A stretch of 42,956 nt of DNA from an uncultured Oscillospiraceae bacterium (GCA_905235655.1 CAJOMA010000014.1:1-42956); one strand, 5' to 3'. Shown: positions 7,542 through 15,251, counted from the stretch's first letter. The notes: generated from the sequence alone by a model not told the origin. Translations and numbers: made by a program.

Positions 7542-7973
7542 ATGAGTAATGAGATACCGATGCTGAACTCCATACGCAAGACGACGCAGATGGGGTGTTA
7601 CGGGATCAAGGCGGTGATGAATGAGACGGTCAACCGCAGGTTCCGCAGCGCGCTGCGCCAGCAATATGAGGAGTATGCAAAAATCTACGAGGAAGCGGAT
7701 CAGCTTTTGCAGGATCGTTGCGGCAAGCCGAAGGACATCACGCCGATCGCCCGTTACGGCTCCGTGCTGTCCTCCAAGCTCCGCGTGCGAGCCGCCGTCG
7801 ATCCGACCGCGAAGATCGCGGAGCTCATGCTGCAGGGCAATACCCGCGGCATGATCAAGAGCATGCACAACATCCGCACGATGGGGATGCTGGAGCCGAA
7901 GGTCTCGGGGCTTTCCAAACGGTTGCTGCAAACGGAGCAGGATAACATCAACCAAATGAAGCAGTATCTTTAA
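7542..7973 (+). CDS. Four-helix (ferritin-like looking) protein, function unknown
   Basis: The 143-residue product is almost wholly helical, with no signal peptide. Its pattern is MLNSIRKTTQMGCYGIKAVM, a second helix with LRQQYEEYAKIYEEADQLL, then GKPKDITPIARYGS, a third helix ending IAELMLQGNTRGMIKSMHNI, and a last helix ending RLLQTEQDNINQMKQYL. This resembles uncharacterised ferritin-like four-helix proteins of Clostridia (DUF2383-type bundles), but I cannot see a full metal-ligand set. The ATG at 7542 is preferred over the in-frame GTG at 7533 because GAGGTGAT, a strong anti-Shine-Dalgarno match, lies just before it. It is placed between spore genes and closed by a terminator at 7974. Confidence 0.8.
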   Translation: MSNEIPMLNSIRKTTQMGCYGIKAVMNETVNRRFRSALRQQYEEYAKIYEEADQLLQDRCGKPKDITPIARYGSVLSSKLRVRAAVDPTAKIAELMLQGNTRGMIKSMHNIRTMGMLEPKVSGLSKRLLQTEQDNINQMKQYL

Positions 7974-7995
7974 GGGTGCCGGTCGGCACCCTTTT
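7974..7995 (+). terminator. Terminator after the four-helix gene
   Basis: GGGTGCC pairs with GGCACCC around a four-base loop, followed by TTTT. Confidence 0.8.
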
Positions 7996-8032
7996 ATGCA
8001 TCGCCGCATATACTGTTTTGAGGAGGTGTATT

Positions 8033-8419
8033 ATGACCGGTATCGGATATTTGACCGTTCGCATTTCTACATCCGACGCGGAGCTTCCGATTCAGGACGC
8101 GACTGTAACCGTCACCCAGAATACGTCCGGCGGCGTCAAGCTGCTCGCCGTGCGGATCACGGACAGAAGCGGCGTTGTGCCGAACATTGCGATTATAACG
8201 CCGGCCCTGGATGAGAGCCTTTCCCCCGGCGGGCCGATCCCCTACGCAGTCGTGGACGTGACGGTGGACCGTCCCGGCTATGACCGGGCGCTGATCGAGA
8301 ACGTTCAGCTTTTCCCCGGCATTCAGTCTCAGCAGGATATTTCGCTCGTGCCGCAGAGCAGAACGCCTGAGGTATTCAACATGACGGACGTCGTGGATAT
8401 CACGGCGCAGGATCTGTAG
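8033..8419 (+). CDS. SleC-type N-terminal (pro-region) domain as a separate protein
   Basis: The 128-residue product is a beta-sandwich of the kind found at the N-terminus of clostridial SleC: GYLTVRISTSDAELPIQDAT, then VKLLAVRITDRSGVVPNIAI, SPGGPIPYAVVDVTVDRPGY and ENVQLFPGIQSQQDISLVPQ. From memory, C. difficile and C. perfringens SleC start with a similar segment that is removed by Csp proteases during germination. Here the domain is its own gene, ending in TAG two bases before the ATG of the enzyme domain and in a different frame. There is no signal peptide. GAGGAGGTG lies five bases before the start. Assignment rests on recalled similarity, not on a search. Confidence 0.75.
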   Translation: MTGIGYLTVRISTSDAELPIQDATVTVTQNTSGGVKLLAVRITDRSGVVPNIAIITPALDESLSPGGPIPYAVVDVTVDRPGYDRALIENVQLFPGIQSQQDISLVPQSRTPEVFNMTDVVDITAQDL

Positions 8420-8421
8420 CC

Positions 8422-9561
8422 ATGGTCAGCATCGTACCCTACATACCGAGAACAATCGTCGTTCATCTGGGGCCGCCGGATTCCTACGCCGCAAACATCG
8501 AAGTCCCCTTCAGCGATTATGTGAAAAACGTCGCCTCCAGCGAGGTCTATCCCACATGGGACGAAAGCGCGCTGCGGGCGAACATCCTCGCAATCACATC
8601 CTTCGCGCTGAATCGGTTTTATACCGAGTTTTACCGCAGCCGCGGCTACAATTTCGACATCACGTCCGCCACCGAGATCGACCAGAAATTCATCTACGGC
8701 AGGAACTATTTCGACACGATCACCGAGCTTGCAGACAGTCTTTACACCAGTTATATCCGGCGCGTCGGCTTCATTGAGCCGCTGGCAGCGAAATTCTGCA
8801 ACGGGACGACTGTCACCTGTGCGGGTTTGAGTCAGTGGGGCTCGCAGGACCTCGCACAGCAGGGCTTAAGCGCGACCCAGATATTGCGCAGATACTACGG
8901 GAACAACATCGAAATCGTCAGCAACGCGCCGGTGCGCGGCTATACGCCCTCCTACCCCGGCACGCCGCTGCGGATCGGCTCTCGCGGCGCAAAGGTGCTG
9001 CAGGCGCAGATCATTCTGAACCGGATCGGCAGAAATTATCCCGCGATCCCGCAGATTTTTCCTGAGGACGGCATCTTCGGCAGGCAGACAGAGGCGGCCG
9101 TACTGGCGCTGCAGCGAATCTTCAACCTGACGCCGGACGGCGTGATCGGCAGATCGACGTGGAATCAGATGGAGCAGCTATACGTCGCCGTTAACCGGCT
9201 CAACGAGCTGGAATCGCTGGGGCAGACCTATATTTCTTTCGATTGGAGTCCGCCGAACCGTCTGCAGTCGGGCAGCCGCGGTCAGCAGGTGCGGCAGCTT
9301 CAGTACATGCTGCAGGTGCTTTCGGACTATCTACCGACCGTGCCGAGGATCAGCATCGACGGCATTTTCGGACCGCAGACGCAGGCGGCAGTGAACGCGT
9401 ATCAACGCTTTGCCGGTCTGACGCCGGACGGCATTGTCGGTCCTGCGACGTGGAATTCCATGCGCAACCGAGTCGCGGGCATTCTGGGCACGACGGAGTC
9501 CTCGTTCCTGCAATACCCCGGACGGCCGCTGCGGCTGAACGACCGCGACAATAACATCTGA
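8422..9561 (+). CDS. sleC: SleC-like spore cortex-lytic enzyme (SpoIID/LytB domain plus two peptidoglycan-binding repeats)
   Basis: The 379-residue product has a SpoIID/LytB-type lytic transglycosylase domain at about residues 20-170, with VASSEVYPTWDESALRANIL, FYRSRGYNFDITSATEID and NGTTVTCAGLSQWGSQDLA. Two PG_binding_1 repeats follow at about 183-250 (RIGSRGAKVLQAQIILNRIG, EDGIFGRQTEAAVLALQ) and 278-346 (QSGSRGQQVRQLQYMLQ, DGIFGPQTQAAVNAYQ). This is the layout of SleC, which degrades cortex peptidoglycan at germination, except that the pro-region is encoded by the previous gene and there is one extra binding repeat. No signal peptide is present, as in SleC. The start lies two bases after the preceding stop with no strong ribosome site, so translation is probably coupled. 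Confidence 0.85.
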   Translation: MVSIVPYIPRTIVVHLGPPDSYAANIEVPFSDYVKNVASSEVYPTWDESALRANILAITSFALNRFYTEFYRSRGYNFDITSATEIDQKFIYGRNYFDTITELADSLYTSYIRRVGFIEPLAAKFCNGTTVTCAGLSQWGSQDLAQQGLSATQILRRYYGNNIEIVSNAPVRGYTPSYPGTPLRIGSRGAKVLQAQIILNRIGRNYPAIPQIFPEDGIFGRQTEAAVLALQRIFNLTPDGVIGRSTWNQMEQLYVAVNRLNELESLGQTYISFDWSPPNRLQSGSRGQQVRQLQYMLQVLSDYLPTVPRISIDGIFGPQTQAAVNAYQRFAGLTPDGIVGPATWNSMRNRVAGILGTTESSFLQYPGRPLRLNDRDNNI

Positions 9562-9573
9562 CAGGAGGCAGGT

Positions 9574-10134
9574 ATGAATTCAGACATTCAGCAGGATTCT
9601 GTTCCGATCGGCGAATTGCAGGAGATGCTTCGCATGCTTGCGCCAAACAGCGGGCCGTTTGAGGAAGGCGTCTACGGAAGGCATACGCAGAAGGCTGTCG
9701 AGGATTTCCAGCGGACGCACGGCTTACGACCGACCGGCGTCACAGACAAGGAGACTTGGAACGCGCTGAAAAAAGCGTATGAAAATGAACGCATTGAGCG
9801 GCAGGCGGCAGCGCCGCTGGAGATCATCATGCAGCCGCATCAGGTCATGGAGAAGGGCTGCGACAACACGAACGTCTATCTGGTGCAGGCCATGATCAAG
9901 GCGCTTGACCGCTACATCCCCGAGCTTCCTGCGGTGGACGTCACCGGCAAACTGGACGCCAAGACGGAGCGCGCGATCAAATGGCTGCAGGCCTGCTGCG
10001 ATCTGCCGCAGAGCGGCGAAATTGACAAAAACACATGGCGATTCCTCGCCCACGAATATCGCTCCATGGTCGGAGACGGAACAGGCGCCTTCCCCGTGCG
10101 GCAGGTAACGCCGACGCCGATCCCCAAACAGTAA
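9574..10134 (+). CDS. Peptidoglycan-binding protein with two PG_binding-type domains
   Basis: A 186-residue protein without a signal peptide. Residues ~8-65 form a PG_binding_1 fold (EEGVYGRHTQKAVEDFQ, PTGVTDKETWNALKKAY). Residues ~90-165 form a second, more divergent one (VYLVQAMIKALDRYIPEL, TGKLDAKTERAIKWLQ, SGEIDKNTWRFLAHEY). There is no catalytic domain. It follows the SleC-like gene after 12 bases with AGGAGG six bases before its ATG, and ends in a terminator, so it is the last gene of the cortex-lysis unit. A role in binding cortex peptidoglycan next to the SleC-like enzyme is inference. The tail is Pro/Thr-rich and likely disordered. Confidence 0.85.
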   Translation: MNSDIQQDSVPIGELQEMLRMLAPNSGPFEEGVYGRHTQKAVEDFQRTHGLRPTGVTDKETWNALKKAYENERIERQAAAPLEIIMQPHQVMEKGCDNTNVYLVQAMIKALDRYIPELPAVDVTGKLDAKTERAIKWLQACCDLPQSGEIDKNTWRFLAHEYRSMVGDGTGAFPVRQVTPTPIPKQ

Positions 10135-10137
10135 TCG

Positions 10138-10165
10138 AAGGGCGCGTTGAAAATAACGCGCCCTT
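10138..10165 (+). terminator. Terminator between convergent genes
   Basis: AAGGGCGCGTT pairs perfectly with AACGCGCCCTT around a six-base loop, between convergent genes. There is no long T-run on either strand. Confidence 0.7.
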
Positions 10166-10178
10166 CTGCAATGACTGA

Positions 10179-10871
10179 TTATGTTTTATCCGCAACGAGC
10201 GCGCAGGCGCAGAAGCCCTCCTCCAACTGGAAGCAGTAGACCCGAACCGGCCCTTGCCCCGTCTTGAAATCCTCGATCACCCTTTGACCGCCGTGCAGCG
10301 CGATATCCGAAAAGGTGATCAGCCATTTCCGTTCGCCCCGCGGGAAAACGTCATAATAGGTGTGATTGACCAGACTTTCTCTGTCGATCTGCTCAAATTC
10401 CTCCATCGCCTTGTTGCAGTAACGGAACATGAAATCAATGCCGTGCCCGTCTATGCCGAAAACCAGCTCGATGATGCAGAACGGCAGCGGGAAATTGTCC
10501 ATGATGGTAAAGCGGCTGACCAGCGGCGCCGTTGTCTGCGGCGTAGCCAGTCGGCGGTTGATCATCGTCTTGTTGCGTGAGTGTTCGCCCGGCGTGCGCA
10601 CTCTGCCGCGGAAAACGCGGCCGTCGGTCATCGTGTAGCAGCCTCTGTCCACATTGACAACCTGCAGCTCGTTCACCGCGACGCCCTTGTTGACGCTCAG
10701 AATTCTCATGCCCTGCAAGCCTGCGATCACGGTTTTCAGCGGTGTAAAGGTGCGGACGCTGCGGCCGTCGGTCAGATAAACGACGGTTTTTCCTTCCTCG
10801 CGCACCAAATACAGGATTTCTTTCGGGATGATTTGATTTTTCCTGAAGAATTTATCTAATTGAATTGACAT
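10179..10871 (-). CDS. LytTR DNA-binding domain with C-terminal PAS-like sensor
   Basis: The 230-residue product starts with a LytTR DNA-binding domain (about 12-115): EILYLVREEGKTVVYLTDGR, FTPLKTVIAGLQGMRILSVN and NELQVVNVDRGCYTMTDGR. The C-terminal half looks like a PAS fold: FMFRYCNKAMEEFEQIDRES, NHTYYDVFPRGERKWL and a final beta strand region. LytTR domains are normally C-terminal in response regulators, so a LytTR-first, PAS-last order with no receiver domain is unusual and suggests a one-component sensor-regulator. GAGG lies eight bases before the ATG at 10871. A sigma-A promoter (10902-10930) precedes it. The ligand cannot be deduced, and the gene's targets are not evident nearby. Confidence 0.82.
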   Translation of the reverse strand: MSIQLDKFFRKNQIIPKEILYLVREEGKTVVYLTDGRSVRTFTPLKTVIAGLQGMRILSVNKGVAVNELQVVNVDRGCYTMTDGRVFRGRVRTPGEHSRNKTMINRRLATPQTTAPLVSRFTIMDNFPLPFCIIELVFGIDGHGIDFMFRYCNKAMEEFEQIDRESLVNHTYYDVFPRGERKWLITFSDIALHGGQRVIEDFKTGQGPVRVYCFQLEEGFCACALVADKT

Positions 10872-10901
10872 TTTGCACGCCTCGCGGTCGTTTTTTGTTT
10901 T

Positions 10902-10930
10902 ATTGTATCACAAACTGTCGTTTATTTCAA
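10902..10930 (-). promoter_or_regulatory. Sigma-A type promoter for the LytTR-PAS gene
   Basis: On the minus strand TTGAAA (10925-10930) and TACAAT (10902-10907) are 17 bases apart. Confidence 0.75.
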
Positions 10931-10959
10931 ACAATATTTTCATTCAAAGGAAAATCATG

Positions 10960-11871
10960 TTACATTCGATCAATCCGGTTAAGCAAAGCGCATAGATTCT
11001 CCTCCGAATATTCAATCTCCGCCGAATACTCCCGCGCGATCTCGATCAGCGCTTCGCGCCCGCCGCCTTCCGATGTCCAAATATCACCGATCAGCTTGCA
11101 GCTCAAAACGGCGAATATCGCTCTTCCCGCGAGGTCGCCGTCATAGACCGCGCCCGCTAAATGGCGGTAAAGGAAATAGACGCAGAGCTGTTCCTCCGCA
11201 ACGGGATCGGGCGCGAAGGCAGAGCGCGCTCCGTTTCGCAGGGCGTCGAGCCGCCGCTCCCAGCGCGGGTCGAGCCGCTCCAGACCGGAAAGGAAGTCCG
11301 CCCACTGCGCGTTAGACAGCTTCGGCAGACTTCCCCGAACCGCGGCAAGGATCGCGTCGTAGCGCGCTTGGAGCGGCTTGCCGCGATCCTGCATCAGCGC
11401 GATCAGCTTCGCGCGCAGACGGAGGATTTCCTCTTCCTCCGGAAGAAGCGTTTCCTCTCCGGACGCAAGGAGGCGTGTCTTTCCCTCCCTTGTCAGGATC
11501 AGCCTCGCGGCCGCCTCGCAGCAAAGCCCGATGCCGAGCTCCGTCCGGTCGGAAAAGAAATTCCGAAAGCGGGGATGATCCGTGCAGATCTGGCACAGCC
11601 GCTCTTCACCCAGCGCAGGGATCAGCTCGCAGAGGTTCTTTGCGTTCAGGAAGGGACAGCTCTCATCCTCGCGCAGGCGAAAATGCGCCGTGCCGTCCGC
11701 GTCGATCTCAATTGCACAGCGCAGACGCTCGCCTGTTTCCCCCGGCAGTGCTTGATAGTACGCAAGCGTCGCCTCGTCAATATCAATTTCCCAGCCGCGG
11801 CAGCAGGTGTGCCTGCAATCGCCTGCGGTGCAGTGAAATTCGTCGTAATAATCCGGCCGTATCTCTTTCAT
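10960..11871 (-). CDS. FliB-type lysine-N-methylase-like cysteine-rich protein
   Basis: The 303-residue product starts with PDYYDEFHCTAGDCRHTCCR and GWEIDID, followed by ESCPFLNAKNLCELIPALGE, RLCQICTDHPRF and IGLCCEAAARLILTREG. This Cys arrangement matches the FliB family, named after the Salmonella flagellin lysine-N-methylase, which uses a metal or Fe-S type Cys cluster. No flagellar genes are in the window, so a flagellin substrate is not supported here. The ATG at 11871 overlaps the stop of the upstream exonuclease gene by four bases (ATGA), giving a two-gene operon. The C-terminal half is a helical, less conserved region. Confidence 0.8.
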   Translation of the reverse strand: MKEIRPDYYDEFHCTAGDCRHTCCRGWEIDIDEATLAYYQALPGETGERLRCAIEIDADGTAHFRLREDESCPFLNAKNLCELIPALGEERLCQICTDHPRFRNFFSDRTELGIGLCCEAAARLILTREGKTRLLASGEETLLPEEEEILRLRAKLIALMQDRGKPLQARYDAILAAVRGSLPKLSNAQWADFLSGLERLDPRWERRLDALRNGARSAFAPDPVAEEQLCVYFLYRHLAGAVYDGDLAGRAIFAVLSCKLIGDIWTSEGGGREALIEIAREYSAEIEYSEENLCALLNRIDRM

Positions 11872-12434
11872 TCTCTCACACAGACTGTTCTCATCAAATC
11901 AAGGTCATACGTGCGCAGAAAGCGGCTGAGCCGCAGGCCGTCCTTCCGACAGCGGCAGAAAATCTCCGCGCAGGCGTGCGCGTCGCTCGACGCCTGATGG
12001 TGATCGAGCCCGATGCCGAGATAGTCGCTGACGGTATTCAGCCTGTGGTTCATCAACTGCGGATAGCAGGCTCTCGCCATGCGGCAGGTATCGGCGTAGC
12101 GGACGCGCGGCTTCCAGGCGATCTCATAGGCGCGCAGGCATTTTGCCAGCACGCCCAGATCGAACGGCGCGTTGTGCGCCAGCAGGACGCCGCTCGACAT
12201 CAGCGGCTCGATCAGCTCCCAAATCTGTGCAAAATTCGGCGCATCCTCGACAAGATACGGTGATATCCCCGTCAGTTGGACGTTGAAGCGGTCAAAATGC
12301 GTCTCCGGGTTGATCAGCGTGTCAAACTCGCGGACGATCTCGTTGTCCTCGATCACGGAAATGCCGATCGAACTCATGCGGTGGTTGAAGCTGTTCGGCG
12401 TTTCCACGTCGAAAGCGATAAATCTCTCTGTCAT
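11868..12434 (-). CDS. DnaQ-like DEDDh 3'-5' exonuclease
   Basis: The product is 188 residues when started at the ATG at 12434. It carries the DEDDh signature: Exo I AFDVETP, Exo II HNAPFDLGVL, and Exo III with HHQASSDAHACAEIF near the end. This is the fold of DNA polymerase III epsilon and RNase T, degrading nucleic acid 3'-5' with two metal ions. The stand-alone size suggests an RNase T/oligoribonuclease- or epsilon-like housekeeping enzyme; which substrate it uses is not readable. An in-frame GTG at 12443 would add three residues, but AGGAG is best spaced (eight bases) for the ATG at 12434. A TATAAT -10 lies at 12457-12462 without a convincing -35. It overlaps the FliB-like gene. Confidence 0.88.
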   Translation of the reverse strand: MTERFIAFDVETPNSFNHRMSSIGISVIEDNEIVREFDTLINPETHFDRFNVQLTGISPYLVEDAPNFAQIWELIEPLMSSGVLLAHNAPFDLGVLAKCLRAYEIAWKPRVRYADTCRMARACYPQLMNHRLNTVSDYLGIGLDHHQASSDAHACAEIFCRCRKDGLRLSRFLRTYDLDLMRTVCVRE

Positions 12435-12493
12435 GCGCTCCACTCCTATCTACTGCATTATACCACAGCAGAGAGAAAAGCGAAAGCGCGAAT

Positions 12494-13090
12494 TTACCGG
12501 TCGACCGCCGGATTGAGATAGTATACGTTCTTCTCGTTCAGCCGCTCGCGCAGCTTCTGAATCGCCTCGCCGAAGCGCTGGAAATGGACGACCTCCCGCT
12601 CGCGCAGGAATTTGATCACGTCGTTCACATCCGGATCGTCAGACAGGCGCAGGATATTGTCATAGGTGGTGCGCGCCTTCTGCTCCGCCGCGAGATCTTC
12701 TGTCAGATCGGTGATCGGGTCGCCCTTGACCTGCATGGTCGCCGCCGTCCACGGCGTGCCGGAGGCAAACTGCGGATAGACGCCCTGCGTGTGGTCGACA
12801 AAATACGCGGCAAAGCCGTCCGCGCGCTGCTGCTCCGGCGTGAGATTCTTCGTGAGCTGGTGGACGATCGCGCCGACGATCTCCAGATGTCCTAATTCCT
12901 CCGTGCCGATGTCGGTCAGCAGACCCTTCTGCTCCGCGTAAGGCATCGAAAACCGCTGCGACAGATACCGCAGCGATGCGCCGAGCTCCCCGTCTGGTCC
13001 ACCGTATTGACTGATTATGATACTCGCGAGCTTCGGATTCGGTCTTGCGATCTTGACCGGATACTGCAGCTTCTTTTCATAGACAAACAT
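12494..13090 (-). CDS. cotJC: Spore coat protein CotJC (manganese-catalase family)
   Basis: The 198-residue product matches CotJC throughout: FVYEKKLQYPVKIARPNPKL, QYGGPDGELGASLRYLSQR, TDIGTEELGHLEIVGAIVHQ and REREVVHFQRFGEAIQKL. The EELGH and E..H pairs are the di-manganese ligands of Mn-catalases, so the protein may destroy peroxide at the spore surface. CotJC is a mother-cell product in Bacillus and C. difficile. It lies six bases after the cotJA-cotJB fusion gene, with which it is probably translated as one operon in the usual cotJA-B-C order. Length is normal. Confidence 0.95.
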   Translation of the reverse strand: MFVYEKKLQYPVKIARPNPKLASIIISQYGGPDGELGASLRYLSQRFSMPYAEQKGLLTDIGTEELGHLEIVGAIVHQLTKNLTPEQQRADGFAAYFVDHTQGVYPQFASGTPWTAATMQVKGDPITDLTEDLAAEQKARTTYDNILRLSDDPDVNDVIKFLREREVVHFQRFGEAIQKLRERLNEKNVYYLNPAVDR

Positions 13091-13096
13091 ACGCCC

Positions 13097-13573
13097 TTAC
13101 GCCTCCTTCTGATTTGCTTCATATTCCCACGGCCACGGATCGCTCATCCAGTCGTAGGTCTCGCCCTCCGCCGCTGCTATCATCGTCAGCGGGCCGTATT
13201 GCGCCTCATAGACCGCCTTGCCCTCCTTGTGGAGTCTGGCGTAGGACTGAAACAGCTCAAATGCTTCCCGATCGTCCTTATGCGTATCCAGATAGAGCCC
13301 AAGCTCCGTGAGGGCAAAGCCCAACGCCTGCAGCTCATGCAGGGGCGTATCGTCGAGCGGGACGTCGTTGGTCATGCCCATGAACGGCAGATCGAGCCCC
13401 GGGAACAGCGTGCCGCGCACTACGCCGTTTTTGGCGGGATAGGTCGCGGGGTTATTCTGCTGATAAGGAACGTAGGGATTCGCCAGCGGCGCGCAGGCGG
13501 GCAGGATGCCAAAGCCGGGATCGCCCGTCTCCCTATTCTGCCGCCGCGCCATCTGCTGTGTTCTCATTTCCAA
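13097..13573 (-). CDS. Fused spore coat proteins CotJA-CotJB
   Basis: One 158-codon frame holds two coat proteins. The N-terminal part is CotJA-like (PACAPLANPYVPYQQNNP, TLFPGLDLPFMGM). After about ten linking residues the C-terminal ~80 residues are CotJB (LHELQALGFALTELGLYLDT, DDREAFELFQSYARLHKEG, YGPLTMIAAAEGETYDWMSD, PWPWE). In Bacillus and most Clostridia these are two adjacent genes. The likely start is TTG at 13573, six bases after AAGGAGGT; ATG at 13567 is possible but about 12 bases away. The open frame running back to 13687 crosses the Nudix terminator and should be ignored. cotJC follows six bases later. No stop or frameshift breaks the junction. Confidence 0.88.
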   Translation of the reverse strand: MEMRTQQMARRQNRETGDPGFGILPACAPLANPYVPYQQNNPATYPAKNGVVRGTLFPGLDLPFMGMTNDVPLDDTPLHELQALGFALTELGLYLDTHKDDREAFELFQSYARLHKEGKAVYEAQYGPLTMIAAAEGETYDWMSDPWPWEYEANQKEA

Positions 13574-13642
13574 AGCAATTACCTCCTTCGGGGAATGCTC
13601 CCCTGTTCCAAGGTATGCCGTGGCGTTTCGGTCTGTTCCGAC

Positions 13643-13674
13643 AAAAAAAGAAGCCTTCTCAATCGGAAGGCTTC
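13643..13674 (-). terminator. Terminator of the Nudix gene, overlapping its 3' codons
   Basis: On the minus strand GAAGCCTT and AAGGCTTC pair around a nine-base loop and are followed by seven T residues (13643-13649). The stem begins inside the last codons of the Nudix gene, whose stop is at 13659-13661. Confidence 0.85.
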
Positions 13675-14120
13675 CAGTTTGCAACAAGATCGCTGTGCGT
13701 TACGACAATATCGAGTTCTTTCAGCTCCTCTGGTGAGAAAAAACGCAGCTCGCCGGACTCCTTGCTCGGCTTCAAAGCAGGCGGGCGGTCGAGCTTTGCG
13801 CGAAACAGCACGATAATCATGCGCCAGACCGTGCCGTCGCGGTAGCTTGCGATGCGGTCGTCATCGACCACGCGGAGCTGTTCAAACGCCGTTTCCGGCA
13901 GGAAAATGCCGGTTTCCTCGCGGACTTCCCGCGCGATTCCCTGCGCGTAACGCTCCGCGTTGCGCAGTCTGCCGCCGATCAGTCCCCACTGCCCGCAGTC
14001 CCAACGGCGCTCCAGCAGGAGTTTTCCGTCGTACTCGAGCAGGACGTTCGTGCCGATGTGCGTCGGGCTGTTCGGCTTCGGCGCGTTCGGATCGTTCCGA
14101 TAATACGTTCCGACTGACAT
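13659..14120 (-). CDS. Nudix hydrolase
   Basis: A 153-residue protein with a complete Nudix box: GGRLRNAERYAQGIAREVRE followed by ETGI, fitting GX5EX7REUXEEXGU. Upstream are GTNVLLEYDGKLLLERRWDC and GQWGLIGG. Nudix enzymes split nucleoside diphosphates linked to another group; the substrate cannot be assigned here. GGAGG lies six bases before the ATG at 14120. The gene runs minus, 15 bases after the threonine aldolase stop, so the two may share a transcript, and ends in its own terminator, which separates it from the cotJ operon. Confidence 0.9.
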   Translation of the reverse strand: MSVGTYYRNDPNAPKPNSPTHIGTNVLLEYDGKLLLERRWDCGQWGLIGGRLRNAERYAQGIAREVREETGIFLPETAFEQLRVVDDDRIASYRDGTVWRMIIVLFRAKLDRPPALKPSKESGELRFFSPEELKELDIVVTHSDLVANWKPSD

Positions 14121-14135
14121 GCAATTCCTCCGTTT

Positions 14136-15161
14136 CTATAGAATATCGCGGAGCTTTTGCACCTGTTCCTTCGTCGTCGCCCAACTTGTAACGAGGCGGA
14201 TGACGGTGTGGGTTTCGTCGAACTTTTCCCAAAAGCTGTAGGCAACTTGCGAAGAAATGCGTTTTAGGTCGTCGTCCGGCACGATCAGGAATTGTTGATT
14301 GGTCGGCGTTTCCTTCCAGACGCGGCAGCCCTTTTCGCGGTAGATTTCTTTCATTTCCTCCGCGCGGTCGATCGCGTTCTTTGCGATTTTGAAATAGAGA
14401 TCATCCGTGAAGAGCGCGTCGAACTGCAGACCCAGCACACGCCCCTTTGCCAGCAGCGCGCCGTGTTGTTTCGCTCGTGTCAGGAAATGCCTCGGCATAT
14501 TTCCGCGCGGGAACACGACCGCTTCGCCGCACAGCGCGCCGAGCTTCGTGCCGCCGATATAGAACACGTCGCATAGCTGCGCAAGCACCGGCAGGGTCAG
14601 ATCGCAGGCGCGGCTCATCAGTCCGTAACCGAGGCGCGCCCCGTCGATGAACAACGGCAAATCGTATTTGCGGCAGACTGCATGCAATTCTGTCAACTCC
14701 GCCTTGCTGTAAAGGGTGCCGAGCTCGGTCGGGAAGGAAAGATAGACCATGCCGGGGCATACCATGTGTTCATGGCTGTCATCGCCGAAAAAGCGTTCCA
14801 TCATCGCTTTCAGATCAGCCGCGCAGAGCTTACCGTCGTGTGACGGCAGCTCCAGCACCTTATGCCCCGAAAATTCGATCGCGCCGGCTTCGTGGAGGGC
14901 GATATGCGCCGTCTGCGCGGCGATTGCGCCCTCGTAACGCTGCAAAAGCGCGTCGATTACGACCTGATTGGTCTGCGTGCCGCCGGTCAGAAAGAAAACC
15001 TCTGCATTCGGGCAGTCGCAGGCAATCTTGATCTTTTCCTTTGCCGCCGCGCAGTAGTCGTCCAAGCCGTAGCCCGTCTGCGGCTCCAAATTTGTTTCCG
15101 TCAGCCGCTGCAGGAGCATCGGATGCGCGCCGACGTTATAATCATTTTCAAAAGACAGCAT
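14136..15161 (-). CDS. Low-specificity threonine aldolase (PLP-dependent)
   Basis: The 341-residue product is a fold-type I PLP enzyme of the beta-eliminating lyase / threonine aldolase family. It begins SFENDYNVGAHPMLLQRL, with FLTGGTQTNQVVIDAL binding the cofactor phosphate, HEAGAIEFSGHKVLELPSHD, FIDGARLGYGLMSR (the Asp that pairs with the PLP ring) and YIGGTKLGALCGEAVVFPRG with the Schiff-base Lys. It cleaves L-threonine or L-allo-threonine to glycine and acetaldehyde. The ATG at 15161 is chosen because GGGAGG lies about nine bases upstream and homology begins there; the frame extends upstream to 15224 without support. Confidence 0.92.
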   Translation of the reverse strand: MLSFENDYNVGAHPMLLQRLTETNLEPQTGYGLDDYCAAAKEKIKIACDCPNAEVFFLTGGTQTNQVVIDALLQRYEGAIAAQTAHIALHEAGAIEFSGHKVLELPSHDGKLCAADLKAMMERFFGDDSHEHMVCPGMVYLSFPTELGTLYSKAELTELHAVCRKYDLPLFIDGARLGYGLMSRACDLTLPVLAQLCDVFYIGGTKLGALCGEAVVFPRGNMPRHFLTRAKQHGALLAKGRVLGLQFDALFTDDLYFKIAKNAIDRAEEMKEIYREKGCRVWKETPTNQQFLIVPDDDLKRISSQVAYSFWEKFDETHTVIRLVTSWATTKEQVQKLRDIL

Positions 15162-15251
15162 GCGTTTTCCTCCCTTGCAGGAATTATATGGGAATATTAT
15201 ATCCTGCCCGCCGCAATTGCACAAGTATAGATTTGCAAAAATCTACAGTCT

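Noticed and set aside
7509-8009. Minus-strand frame over the four-helix gene
   Set aside because: Antisense shadow without ribosome site; the plus-strand gene has a strong one and coherent helical structure.
13590-13620. Possible sigma-E -10 (CATACCTT) upstream of cotJ
   Set aside because: The -10 is one mismatch off, but no acceptable -35 ATA element is found at the right distance.
13575-13687. Upstream extension of the cotJA-cotJB frame to 13687
   Set aside because: It runs through the terminator and the last codons of the Nudix gene. The ribosome site lies inside it, and CotJA similarity begins later.
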